Assembly: GCA_035935465.1 (NCBI GenBank)
Contig: DASYXA010000121.1
Location: 1-22,555, forward strand
Reading direction: 5' to 3'
From: UBA4735 sp035935465
GTDB lineage: Bacteria; Chloroflexota; Limnocylindria; P2-11E
Length of the DNA stretch: 22,555 nucleotides
Made by a program: the position numbers and the translations under genes. Positions 8,539 to 15,897 of this stretch are shown here, in pieces (the first letter of the stretch is position 1; each line of letters starts with the position of its first letter). A model generated the notes under the pieces. That model was given only the letters and a program-made list of their open reading frames with translations, was not told where the DNA came from and ran no database searches.

Positions 8539-9311
8539 GCGCGAAGCCGGAGTTCTGGACGGGCGCGCACGCGCTCGCCTTCGACGACCCGGAGGTCGCG
8601 CGGCTCTACCGGTTCCGGCCGGTGTACCCACCCGAGACGTTCGACGTCCTCGCCGGTCTCGTCGTCGGACCTCGCATCGCGCTGGATGCGGGCACCGGTA
8701 CCGGCGCGATCGCCCGAGACCTCGCCTCGCGCGTCGACCGAGTCGATGCGGTCGATCCGGCAGCGGCGATGCTCGCGGAGGCCAGGCGGCTCCCGAACGG
8801 GAACGACCCGCGGATCCGCTGGATCCACGGTCCGGCCGAGACCGCACCCCTCCGCGGCCCGTACGGGCTCATCACCACCGGACAGAGCCTTCACTGGATG
8901 GACTGGGGCACGGTCCTGCCGCGCTTCGCCACGCTGCTTGCGCCGGGCGCCCGGCTGGCCATCGTCGACGACCCCGAGGATCCGCAGCCGTGGGCCGCCG
9001 AGCTGCTACCGATCGTCCAGCGGTACTCGATCCTGCGCGGCTACCACCAGTTCACGCTGATCGACGCGCTCGTCGAGCGCGGCCTGTTCGTGCGCGAGGC
9101 CGAGATCCGGACGGCGCCGGTACCGTTCAGCCAGACCGTGGACGAGTACATCTCGTCATTCCACGCGCGGAGCTCGCTCGCGCGACACCGGATCGGTGAC
9201 GCTGCGACAGGCGCATTCGACCGCGAGCTCCGGGCCCTGCTCGGCGACCGCACGACCGTGGACCGCGCGGTCACGGGTCGGATCGTGTACGGCCGGCCGG
9301 TGGCGCCGTGA
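8535..9311 (+). CDS. Class I SAM-dependent methyltransferase (Methyltransf_11-like)
   Basis: A 258-residue methyltransferase. The N-terminal part has FDDPEVARLYRFRPVYPPE, as in a common family of Rossmann methyltransferases that begin with an RPxYP segment. Motif I is ALDAGTGTGAIARDL, followed by VDAVDPAAAML and a QSLHWMDW segment, which is very common in this uncharacterised family. The substrate is unknown. It is locked between cinA and the homoserine dehydrogenase by GTGA overlaps on both sides, so it is co-translated with them, but its function in that company cannot be deduced. Confidence 0.83.
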   Translation: MSAKPEFWTGAHALAFDDPEVARLYRFRPVYPPETFDVLAGLVVGPRIALDAGTGTGAIARDLASRVDRVDAVDPAAAMLAEARRLPNGNDPRIRWIHGPAETAPLRGPYGLITTGQSLHWMDWGTVLPRFATLLAPGARLAIVDDPEDPQPWAAELLPIVQRYSILRGYHQFTLIDALVERGLFVREAEIRTAPVPFSQTVDEYISSFHARSSLARHRIGDAATGAFDRELRALLGDRTTVDRAVTGRIVYGRPVAP

Positions 9312-10270
9312 CCGCGAAGCCGATCGGGGTCGGGCTGCTCGGCGTCGGCACGGTGGGCAGCGCCGTCGGCCGCGCGTTCGCCGATCGCCAGAAGCGCATC
9401 GACGCGGCGGCCGGCCGCCCGGTGCGGCTCATCAGCGCCGCGGTCCGGGATCCGAAGAAGACGCGCGACGCCGGCGACGTACCGCTGACCGGCGACCCGT
9501 TCGCGGTGCTCGACGACCCGGACATCGACATCGTCATCGAGGTCGTCGGCGGGCATCAGCCCGCGTTCGACCTGCTGCTCGCGGCGTTCGAGCGCGGCAA
9601 GCACGTCGTGACGGCGAACAAAGAGGCCGTCGCGAAGGAGTGGGAACCCTTGCATGAGGCCGCGCGCCTGGCGAAGCGCGAGCTGCGGTTCGAGGCGGCG
9701 GTCGGCGGTGCGGTGCCGGTGGTCCGGGGCATCAAGGACCAGGGTGCCGTCCGCCCGCGGGTGCTGCGCGGGCTGCTGAACGGGACCACGACGTACATCT
9801 GCTCGCGCCTGGAGAACGGCATCGCGTTCGCCGACGCACTCGCCGAGGCGCAGGCGAAGGGGTACGCCGAGCCTGACCCGACGAACGACCTCGACGGCTT
9901 CGACGCGGCCTACAAGCTCTCGATCCTCGTGAGCCTGCTCGAGGGCCGGCACGTCCCGCCGGACCAGGTCCGGCGCACGTCGCTCCGCACCATGACCGCG
10001 GCGGACGCCGACGCGGCCACGGCCCGGGGCGCGCGCCTCCGGTACCTGGCGGTCGCGGACTTCGGCGCGAAAGCGACGAAGTGCCGGGTCGGACCCGAGG
10101 AGGTCGCCGCGGATTCGCTCGAGGGCCGGGCATCCGGTCCGACGAACGTCATCACGCTCGAGTCCGACATGGCCGACCGGCTCGTCTGGAGCGGCCCCGG
10201 CGCGGGCGGCGATGCGACCGCGTCCGCGATACTCGCCGACGTGATCGCCGTCGCCAGGTCCATGCGCTGA
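9308..10270 (+). CDS. hom: Homoserine dehydrogenase (no ACT domain)
   Basis: A 320-residue NAD(P)-dependent enzyme reducing aspartate semialdehyde to homoserine, the branch to threonine and methionine. The N-terminal dinucleotide-binding motif is GLLGVGTVGSA. The HVVTANKEAVA segment, FEAAVGGAVPVVRG, LNGTTTYI, the DPTNDLDGFDAAYKL catalytic signature and GPGAGGDATASAIL follow in the standard order. The protein stops after the catalytic domain, so the C-terminal ACT domain used for threonine feedback in about 430-residue homologues is absent. GTG overlaps the upstream methyltransferase stop as GTGA, and its own stop overlaps the aspartokinase start as CTGA. Confidence 0.94.
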   Translation: MTAKPIGVGLLGVGTVGSAVGRAFADRQKRIDAAAGRPVRLISAAVRDPKKTRDAGDVPLTGDPFAVLDDPDIDIVIEVVGGHQPAFDLLLAAFERGKHVVTANKEAVAKEWEPLHEAARLAKRELRFEAAVGGAVPVVRGIKDQGAVRPRVLRGLLNGTTTYICSRLENGIAFADALAEAQAKGYAEPDPTNDLDGFDAAYKLSILVSLLEGRHVPPDQVRRTSLRTMTAADADAATARGARLRYLAVADFGAKATKCRVGPEEVAADSLEGRASGPTNVITLESDMADRLVWSGPGAGGDATASAILADVIAVARSMR

Positions 10271-11661
10271 GCAAGCCGCTCGTCTTCAAGTTCGGCGGGA
10301 CGTCCGTCGCGTCGCCGCCGGCGATCGAGGCCGTCGCGAAGATCGTCGCCGCCGAGAGCGGGGAGCGGGTCGTCGTGGTGTCCGCGACCGCCGGCACGAC
10401 CGACGCGCTGGTCAGGGCCGCCGACCAGGCCGCGAGCGGTGACGCCGCCGGCGCGCAGCAGACGATCGAGCGCCTGTCCGAGCAGCACCGGAACCTCATC
10501 GCCGACCTCGTCGGCGTGAACGGCGCGTCCGCGCTGAGCGAGATCGTCGACCTCGCCGACCGGACGATCGCGCTCCTGCGCAGCGTCGCACTGCTCCGCG
10601 AGTGCAGCGCGCGCTCGCTCGACGCGATCCTCTCGTACGGCGAACGCGTCTCCGCCCCGATCGTCGCGGCCGTCCTGAACGGGCGCGGCGTCCAGGCCGA
10701 AGCGCTCTCCGCCGAAGGGCTCTTGATCACCGACGACGCGTTCGGTCACGCGAACCCGCTCCCGCAGCTGACCCGCGAGCGCGTCGACAAGCAGCTCGTT
10801 CCGCGGATGCGCTACGGCACGGTGCCGGTCGTAACCGGGTTCGTCGGATCGACGGTCGACGGCGTGACGACGACGCTCGGCCGCGGCGGCTCCGACTACT
10901 CGGCCGCGGTGCTCGCCGCCGCGCTCGGTGCCCGGGAGTGCCGGATCTTCACCGACGTGAGCGGCGTCATGAGCGCGGACCCGCGGATCGTGACCGACGC
11001 GAAGCCGCTGCCGGCGATCAGCTACGCCGAGGCCGCGGAGCTCGCGTACTTCGGCGCAAAGGTCATCCATCCACGCACCGTGCTGCCGGCGATCGAAGCC
11101 GGGATCCCGGTGCGCATCCTGAACACGTTCGCGCCCGACGATCCGGGAACGACCATCGCCGCGACGACCCCGCGCGACAACACGGTCGTGAAGGCGACGA
11201 CGTCCCTGGGCGGCCTGGGGCTCGTCACGGTGCAAGGCGCCGGGATGAGCGGCATCCCCGGCTTCGCGGCACGGGTGTTCGACACGACCGCGGCGGAGCA
11301 GATCTCGGTCCTCATGATCAGCCAGGCCTCGAGCGAGAACTCGATCTGCCTCGTCGTGCCGAACGACTCGATCAAGCGCCTCGAGACCGCACTCCGGAAG
11401 ATGTTCTCGCAAGAGCTCGCCCGCCACGACGTGGAGAAGGTCGCGATCGAAGCGCCGGTGGCGATCGTCTCGGCGGTGGGGGAGGGCATGCGTGGCACGC
11501 CCGGTGTGGCCGCGCGCGTGTTCGGCGCGCTCGGCCGGGCGAAGGTGAACGTCATCGCGATCGCCCAGGGCTCGTCGGAGCTCAACATCTCGCTGGTCGT
11601 CTCCGAGCGGGACCGCGAGAGGGCCGTACGCGCGGTCCACCAGGAGTTCCACGAGCGCTAG
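10267..11661 (+). CDS. Aspartokinase with two ACT domains, apparent CTG start
   Basis: A 464-residue aspartate kinase catalysing the first step of lysine, threonine and methionine synthesis. Motifs: VFKFGGTSVA at the very N-terminus, SYGERVSAPI, TTLGRGGSDYSA, FTDVSGVMSADPR and AYFGAKVIHPRT. Two ACT-type repeats follow in the last 150 residues (GAGMSGIPGFAARVF with SQASSENSICLVV, and GEGMRGTPGVAARVF with AQGSSELNISLVV), which is where such enzymes bind amino acid effectors. It resembles the kinase half of ThrA more than Bacillus-type LysC. No ATG, GTG or TTG occurs in frame near the conserved N-terminus. The only plausible start is CTG at 10267, which makes a CTGA overlap with the homoserine dehydrogenase stop, the same geometry as the GTGA junctions nearby. 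Confidence 0.92.
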   Translation: MSKPLVFKFGGTSVASPPAIEAVAKIVAAESGERVVVVSATAGTTDALVRAADQAASGDAAGAQQTIERLSEQHRNLIADLVGVNGASALSEIVDLADRTIALLRSVALLRECSARSLDAILSYGERVSAPIVAAVLNGRGVQAEALSAEGLLITDDAFGHANPLPQLTRERVDKQLVPRMRYGTVPVVTGFVGSTVDGVTTTLGRGGSDYSAAVLAAALGARECRIFTDVSGVMSADPRIVTDAKPLPAISYAEAAELAYFGAKVIHPRTVLPAIEAGIPVRILNTFAPDDPGTTIAATTPRDNTVVKATTSLGGLGLVTVQGAGMSGIPGFAARVFDTTAAEQISVLMISQASSENSICLVVPNDSIKRLETALRKMFSQELARHDVEKVAIEAPVAIVSAVGEGMRGTPGVAARVFGALGRAKVNVIAIAQGSSELNISLVVSERDRERAVRAVHQEFHER

Positions 11662-11671
11662 GCGCGCGTCT

Positions 11672-11690
11672 GTCACACTTTCGCTGTGAC
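11672..11690 (+). repeat. 6-bp inverted repeat covering the asd start codon
   Basis: The arms GTCACA (11672-11677) and TGTGAC (11685-11690) are perfect reverse complements around a 7-nt loop. The GTG start of the aspartate-semialdehyde dehydrogenase gene (11686-11688) lies inside the right arm. A short hairpin here could limit initiation, or the palindrome could bind a protein. The arm is short, so chance remains possible in this composition. Confidence 0.4.
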
Positions 11691-12735
11691 CCAGCAACGG
11701 ACGGTGGCGGTCCTCGGCGCGACGGGCACGGTCGGGCAACGGTTCATCAGCCTGCTGGCCGACCACCCGTGGTTCAAGCTGACCGCGCTCACGACCTCCG
11801 AGCGCAGCGCCGGCAAGCGCTTCGCCGACGCGGTCCACTGGCACCTGCCGGAGCCGATGCCCGACTCGGTGGCGAACATGACGCTCGAGACGACGCGCGC
11901 CGACCTGGGCGCCGACCTCTGCTTCAGCGCGCTGCCGACCGACGCCGCCCAGGAGCACGAGGCCGCCCTCGCGAAGGCCGGGCACCACGTGTTCAGCAAC
12001 GCGAGCACCCACCGGATGGACGCCGACGTCCCGAACCTCCTGGCCGAGGTGAACTTCGAGCACGTGAAAGCCCTCGCGAAGCAGCGCGAGTCGCGCGGCT
12101 GGACGGGGTCGATCGTCACGAACGGCAACTGCACCGCGATCCACCTGACCCTCGCGATCGCGCCGTTGCACCGCGACTTTGGGATCGAGCAGCTGCTCGT
12201 GACCACGATGCAGTCGATCTCCGGCGCGGGCTACCCCGGCGTGCCGTCGCTCGACGTCCTGGACAACGTCGTCCCGTACATCGGCGGCGAGGAGGACAAG
12301 GTCGTCGAGGAGACGCAGAAGCACCTCGGCGGCTGGAACGGCCGGGCCTTCACGCCGGCCCGTTTCCCGATGTCGGTCCACTGCAACCGGGTCCTCGTCC
12401 GCGACGGGCACACCGAGACCGTGAGCCTGCGCCTGACGGGCTCGCCGAGCGTGGCCGCGGTCAGGGAGAGCCTCCGCGCATTCAAGGGCCGGCCCCAGGA
12501 GCTCGGCCTCCCGTCCGCCCCGAAGCACCCGATCGTCGTGCGCGACGAGCCCGACCGACCGCAGCCGCTCCTCGATCGCGATACCGAGCGCGGCATGGCC
12601 TCGACCGTCGGCCGGATCCGTGAGGACCCGGTGCTCGGCCTGAAGTTCGTCGTGGTGGGCCACAACACGATCCGCGGCGCGGCGGGCGCGTCGGTGCTGA
12701 ACGCCGAGCTCCTCGTCGCCGAGCGCTGCGTGTGA
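11686..12735 (+). CDS. asd: Aspartate-semialdehyde dehydrogenase (archaeal/fungal-type)
   Basis: A 349-residue enzyme that reduces beta-aspartyl phosphate to aspartate semialdehyde, the step between the two upstream enzymes. The N-terminus has the VAVLGATGTVGQRF nucleotide-binding motif. The active-site cysteine is Cys149 in VTNGNCTA, and the TTMQSISGAGYPG segment and the GGEEDKVVEET block match the archaeal/fungal branch rather than the E. coli branch. This is the only junction in the operon with a true gap (24 nt). Its GTG start sits inside a small inverted repeat and no Shine-Dalgarno is visible. The 3' end overlaps the transporter as GTGA. Confidence 0.94.
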   Translation: MTQQRTVAVLGATGTVGQRFISLLADHPWFKLTALTTSERSAGKRFADAVHWHLPEPMPDSVANMTLETTRADLGADLCFSALPTDAAQEHEAALAKAGHHVFSNASTHRMDADVPNLLAEVNFEHVKALAKQRESRGWTGSIVTNGNCTAIHLTLAIAPLHRDFGIEQLLVTTMQSISGAGYPGVPSLDVLDNVVPYIGGEEDKVVEETQKHLGGWNGRAFTPARFPMSVHCNRVLVRDGHTETVSLRLTGSPSVAAVRESLRAFKGRPQELGLPSAPKHPIVVRDEPDRPQPLLDRDTERGMASTVGRIREDPVLGLKFVVVGHNTIRGAAGASVLNAELLVAERCV

Positions 12736-14078
12736 CGATGGCCGCCGAGACCTTCCTCGCCCGCCTCGATCGCATCCCGCTGAACCCCTTCCACTGGCGG
12801 CTGCTCATCGTGTCCGGCGTCGGCTGGATGTTCGACGCGATGGACGTGATCCTCATCGCGTTCCTGCTCACGCCGATCAAGGCGGAGTTCGGCCTTGACC
12901 CGACGCGGACCGGCTTCGTCGCGAGCGCCGGGTTCGTCGGGATGTTCCTCGGTGCCGCGCTCGCCGGCCGGCTCGCGGACCGCATCGGCCGCAAGACCGT
13001 GTTCCAGGTGACCCTGGTCGTGTTCTCGGTCGGCGCGCTCCTCTCGGCGCTCGCGCCGACGTTCGAGACGCTGCTCCTCGCGCGGATCGTCGCCGGGCTC
13101 GGCCTCGGCGGCGAGCTGCCGGTCGCCTCGACGCTCGTCTCCGAGTACGCACCGCGGGCGTCGCGGGGCCGGTTCATCGTCCTGCTCGAATCGTTCTGGG
13201 CGTACGGCACGATCCTCGCGGGCGTGGTCGCGCTCGTCGTCCTGCCGCAGTTCGGCTGGCGCGGCGCGTTCGTCGTCGGCGCGCTGCCGGCGCTCTACGT
13301 CGCCTACCTCCGCCGCGCGCTCCCCGAGTCGCCGCGATTCCTGGCCGAGCACGGCCGCATGGCCGAGGCGGACGCTGTGGTGCGCCGGGTCGAGCGCGAG
13401 GGCGGGGGAGCGCTCATCACGGTCGCGAAGCCGGCCGCGCCGGAGCGGCCGGTCGGTGGCGCCGCGCCGATCAGCGCGCTCTTCGCGCCGCGCTTCGCCC
13501 GCCGCACGGTGATGCTCTGGATCCTTTGGTTCGGCATCACGCTCACGTACTACGGGATGTTCACGTTCCTGCCGTCGCTGCTGGCGGGTCGCGGGCTCTC
13601 GGTCGTGCGGAGCAACGAGTACTTCTTCATCTCGTCGCTCGCGCAGGTCCCCGGCTACTTCAGCGCCGCCTGGCTCGTCGAGCGGGTCGGTCGGCGGCCG
13701 ACGCTCGTCGCGTACCTGGTCGGCTCGGCGATCGCGGCCTACCTGTTCGGGAACAGCGGCGCCGGCAACGACGCGGTCGTGTTCGCCGCGCTGCTGTCGT
13801 TCTTCAACCTCGGCGCGTGGGGCGTGGTCTACACGCTGTCACCCGAGCTCTACCCGACCGCGCTCCGCGGGACCGGCTCGGGCGCCGCGGCGGCGGTCGG
13901 CCGGATCGGCGGGATCATCGGCCCGTTCCTCACGCCGACCCTCACGGCGTCGGTCGGCCAGTCGGGCACCTTCGGCCTGTTCATGGGCCTGCTGCTGCTC
14001 ACGGCGGTCGCGGTCGGCCTGCTCGGCGAGGAAACCCGCGGAAAGTCGCTCGAGGAGATCGCGCCGGCCGCGAGCTAG
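12732..14078 (+). CDS. MFS transporter (sugar/NiaP-like porter family)
   Basis: A 448-residue permease with about twelve hydrophobic helices. The motif GRLADRIGRKTVF lies between helices 2 and 3, PESPRFLAE sits before the central loop, and LSPELYPTALRGTGSG lies in the C-terminal half. These occur together in metabolite:H+ symporters related to sugar porters, including NiaP-like nicotinate transporters and YdjK-like proteins. The substrate cannot be fixed from motifs. GTG at 12732 gives a GTGA overlap with asd; ATG at 12738 is an alternative two codons later. Placement after aspartate-family enzymes could mean transport of an amino acid or related acid, but this is only context. Confidence 0.87.
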   Translation: MTMAAETFLARLDRIPLNPFHWRLLIVSGVGWMFDAMDVILIAFLLTPIKAEFGLDPTRTGFVASAGFVGMFLGAALAGRLADRIGRKTVFQVTLVVFSVGALLSALAPTFETLLLARIVAGLGLGGELPVASTLVSEYAPRASRGRFIVLLESFWAYGTILAGVVALVVLPQFGWRGAFVVGALPALYVAYLRRALPESPRFLAEHGRMAEADAVVRRVEREGGGALITVAKPAAPERPVGGAAPISALFAPRFARRTVMLWILWFGITLTYYGMFTFLPSLLAGRGLSVVRSNEYFFISSLAQVPGYFSAAWLVERVGRRPTLVAYLVGSAIAAYLFGNSGAGNDAVVFAALLSFFNLGAWGVVYTLSPELYPTALRGTGSGAAAAVGRIGGIIGPFLTPTLTASVGQSGTFGLFMGLLLLTAVAVGLLGEETRGKSLEEIAPAAS

Positions 14079-14088
14079 TGCAGCGGGT

Positions 14089-14113
14089 CTACACAATCTG
14101 CATGATTGTGTAG
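14089..14113. promoter_or_regulatory. Perfect 10-bp inverted repeat, probable operator
   Basis: The arms CTACACAATC (14089-14098) and GATTGTGTAG (14104-14113) are perfect reverse complements around a 5-nt centre. The stretch is AT-rich in an otherwise very GC-rich window and lies in the 65-nt gap between the MFS and CYTH genes. The right arm covers a -35-like hexamer. A dimeric repressor site is the simplest reading. A terminator for the upstream operon is less likely because no T-run follows. Confidence 0.6.
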
Positions 14114-14134
14114 TCCGGATGTACGACCTAGCCT
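14106..14134 (+). promoter_or_regulatory. Probable promoter of the CYTH gene
   Basis: A -35-like TTGTGT (14106-14111) is followed after 17 bp by a -10-like TAGCCT (14129-14134). The ATG of the CYTH gene is only 9 nt downstream, so the transcript would be leaderless or nearly so. The -35 lies inside the right arm of the inverted repeat, so a protein bound there would block RNA polymerase. Confidence 0.5.
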
Positions 14135-14143
14135 GACACCGAA

Positions 14144-14686
14144 ATGATCGAGCGCGAGCGCAAGTACGCCGTCCCCGACCTCGCCGTTTCCGACCTGCGC
14201 AAACGGCTCGAGAACGAGGGCCGGTGGGTGCGCGCGGGCGCCGAGGGCGACGTCTTCTTCGACCACCCGAGCCTCCACCTCCAGCAGGAGGACCGCCGCC
14301 TGCGCCTGCGCTTCCGCGACGAGGGCGGCGTCCAGGAGCTCACCTACAAGAGCCCGCGTGAGATGCAGGGCGTGGACAAGGTCCGCAAGGAGATCACCGC
14401 GGTGCTCGTATCCGGGCCGATCGAAGAGCTCATCGCCGAGCTCGGGTTCCGCCGGATCCGGAAGTTCGTGAAGCTCCGTGAGGTCTACGTGCTCGGCGAG
14501 TTCGAGGTGTCGCTCGACCACCTCGACGGTGCCGGCTGGTTCTGCGAGATCGAGGCGCTCACGCCGACCGCCGACATCGACGCGATGGCCTACGAGCTCG
14601 GCCTGCGGCCGCGCCAGCTCGAAGCGCGCACGTACTCCGAGATCGTGGATGAGATGTCCGCGGCGGGGGAGCCGACGCCCGCCTAG
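14144..14686 (+). CDS. CYTH-domain protein (class IV adenylate cyclase/triphosphatase superfamily)
   Basis: A 180-residue CYTH domain protein. The defining E-x-E-x-K signature is at the N-terminus (ERERK, residues 3-7), followed by the alternating charged strands of the triphosphate tunnel: RLRLRFRDEG, ELTYKSP, KVRKEI, VKLREVYVLGEFEVSLD and CEIEAL. Members hydrolyse inorganic triphosphate or thiamine triphosphate, or make cAMP, using divalent metals; the sequence alone does not decide which. The ATG start is supported by the signature beginning at residue 3. It has its own promoter and a possible operator upstream, so it appears separately regulated from the long operon before it. Confidence 0.88.
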   Translation: MIERERKYAVPDLAVSDLRKRLENEGRWVRAGAEGDVFFDHPSLHLQQEDRRLRLRFRDEGGVQELTYKSPREMQGVDKVRKEITAVLVSGPIEELIAELGFRRIRKFVKLREVYVLGEFEVSLDHLDGAGWFCEIEALTPTADIDAMAYELGLRPRQLEARTYSEIVDEMSAAGEPTPA

Positions 14687-14839
14687 GCCGTCGGCGCGAC
14701 TCGAACGTGGATGCTCAGCCGATCACCGAGCGCGAACTCCTTCACAACAAGGGTGCGCGGCCGGCTCCCGTCGCCAATCCTCTATGACCCGGAGCACTAC
14801 CGGCTGCACGGGCGGTGGATCACGGAGAGAGGATGATCT
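14687..14839. other. Non-coding gap between convergent CYTH and recombinase genes
   Basis: This 153-bp gap separates two convergent 3' ends. I see no intact gene. On the minus strand 14697-14707 resembles the T-arm of a tRNA (TTCGAGT loop), but the flanks do not pair into a tRNA. A short open stretch at 14774-14836 reads as a 20-residue peptide of unknown origin. No strong terminator with a T-run is visible. Confidence 0.5.
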
Positions 14840-15808
14840 CTAGCCGGGCCGCCGCTCCTGGCGATCCGCGTTGTCGAAATGCTTCTTCAGCTCGCTGCCC
14901 GTGATCTTCGTGTAGCGCTTCGTGGTCTCGGGACTCGCATGTCCAGCGAGCTCCTGGGCCGCGAGCAGGCCCGCATGCCGGGCCACGATCGTGAGCCGGC
15001 CGTGTCGGAGCCAGTGCGGCGAGAACTCGTCGGGGAGTCCGGCGCGCAACGCCAGCTGCTTCACGATGTGCTCGACCGTATTTGGATGCAGTGGGTACAC
15101 GTCTTTCACCGGCTTCGTGACGCCGGTCTTCGCGTCTGGGATGTGGCGCACGGTCTGGCGTGAGATGAAGAGGTAGGGGCTGTCGTCACGGCGCGTGTTG
15201 AGGTAGCGCTGGAGCCAGTCGGCGGCGGTCTCCGTGAGGAACGTGCCGCGGACCTTCTTGCCTTTGCCGATGACCTCGACCTCACGGGTCTTCAGGTTCA
15301 CCCGTCTCCGGGTCAGACCGCAGAGCTCCGACAGCCGACAGCCAGTGGCGAACAGCACCTCGAGGAGGGCACGATCGCGCAAGGCGTGCTCCGAGTCCTT
15401 CCGGATCGCTGCGACGAGGCGGTCGAACTCATCGGTGTCCATCCGGCGCGTCCCGCGATCGCCGACCTTCGCCAGGACGACCGTGTCCGGCGCCGGGAGC
15501 TTGAGGTCGAGGACCGTGACGCCGTGCCGGAGCATCCCGCGCACGGCCGACCCGAAGAGGTTGCGTGTGGCCAGCGAGAGCTTCTTGCCGTTCGGACCGT
15601 TCCGGGTGGCCATGCGCACCTGGAACGCTGTGAGCAGCTCGCGATCCAGCGTTGTCGCCGACGCAGACGGCGGAACGCCTTTCGTTTCGGCGAACTCGAG
15701 GAACTCATCGAGGTATGCGCCGTAGCCCTCGAGGGTCCGATCGGACCGACCCTTGAGGACGAGGTGCTGGAGGTAGGCATCCTTCAGCTGGCCGAGCGTG
15801 GTCGTCAC
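14840..15808 (-). CDS. Tyrosine recombinase/integrase (XerC/D-like)
   Basis: A 322-residue site-specific recombinase with both domains: an N-terminal SAM-like core-binding domain (about 5-100) and a C-terminal catalytic domain (about 120-310). The active-site set is visible: Arg158 in TGCRLSELCGL, a Lys in GKGKK (181-185), His265 and Arg268 in HWLRH, His290 in AGHASPETT, and nucleophile Tyr299 in KRYTK, so it is probably active. Start GTG at 15808 lies 7 nt after a -10-like box. No excisionase, att repeats or phage genes are seen nearby. It could be a small-element integrase, a remnant, or a lineage-specific Xer homologue; its insert length resembles mobile-element recombinases more than housekeeping XerC/XerD. 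Confidence 0.92.
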   Translation of the reverse strand: MTTTLGQLKDAYLQHLVLKGRSDRTLEGYGAYLDEFLEFAETKGVPPSASATTLDRELLTAFQVRMATRNGPNGKKLSLATRNLFGSAVRGMLRHGVTVLDLKLPAPDTVVLAKVGDRGTRRMDTDEFDRLVAAIRKDSEHALRDRALLEVLFATGCRLSELCGLTRRRVNLKTREVEVIGKGKKVRGTFLTETAADWLQRYLNTRRDDSPYLFISRQTVRHIPDAKTGVTKPVKDVYPLHPNTVEHIVKQLALRAGLPDEFSPHWLRHGRLTIVARHAGLLAAQELAGHASPETTKRYTKITGSELKKHFDNADRQERRPG

Positions 15809-15815
15809 TGCCCTA

Positions 15816-15844
15816 ATCTAAGTGATAATCGCTCTTGGGCACAA
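15816..15844 (-). promoter_or_regulatory. Promoter of the recombinase gene, leaderless type
   Basis: Read on the minus strand, TTGTGC (15839-15844) and TTAGAT (15816-15821) are separated by 17 bp, and the GTG start of the recombinase follows after 7 nt. TAGATT, one base further on, is an alternative -10. The surroundings are AT-rich compared with the window. The remaining gap up to 15897 shows nothing further. Confidence 0.55.
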
Positions 15845-15897
15845 GTACGCGGTCAGGCGTACCCCGCCGTTGCGCAGCTCTCCCGCCGGCCGCCGGC

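Noticed and set aside
9910..12663. 917-codon open frame on the minus strand opposite hom, aspartokinase and asd
   Set aside because: It mirrors three well-supported genes and reads as low-complexity Arg/Asp/Val/Ala sequence with no motif; long antisense frames are expected at this GC content.
14089..14113. The palindrome as a rho-independent terminator of the long operon
   Set aside because: The stem is AT-rich and no T-run follows on the plus strand; overlap with a promoter favours an operator.
14687..14773. Possible tRNA on the minus strand (TTCGAGT loop and a small anticodon-like hairpin)
   Set aside because: Only three of five T-stem pairs form, and no 5' acceptor strand complements the 3' end, so no cloverleaf can be drawn.
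14774..14836. Short peptide (YDPEHYRLHGRWITER) as a possible transposase remnant
   Set aside because: It is vaguely reminiscent of IS21-type sequence but too short and not matched to any motif I can name; no inverted repeats flank it.
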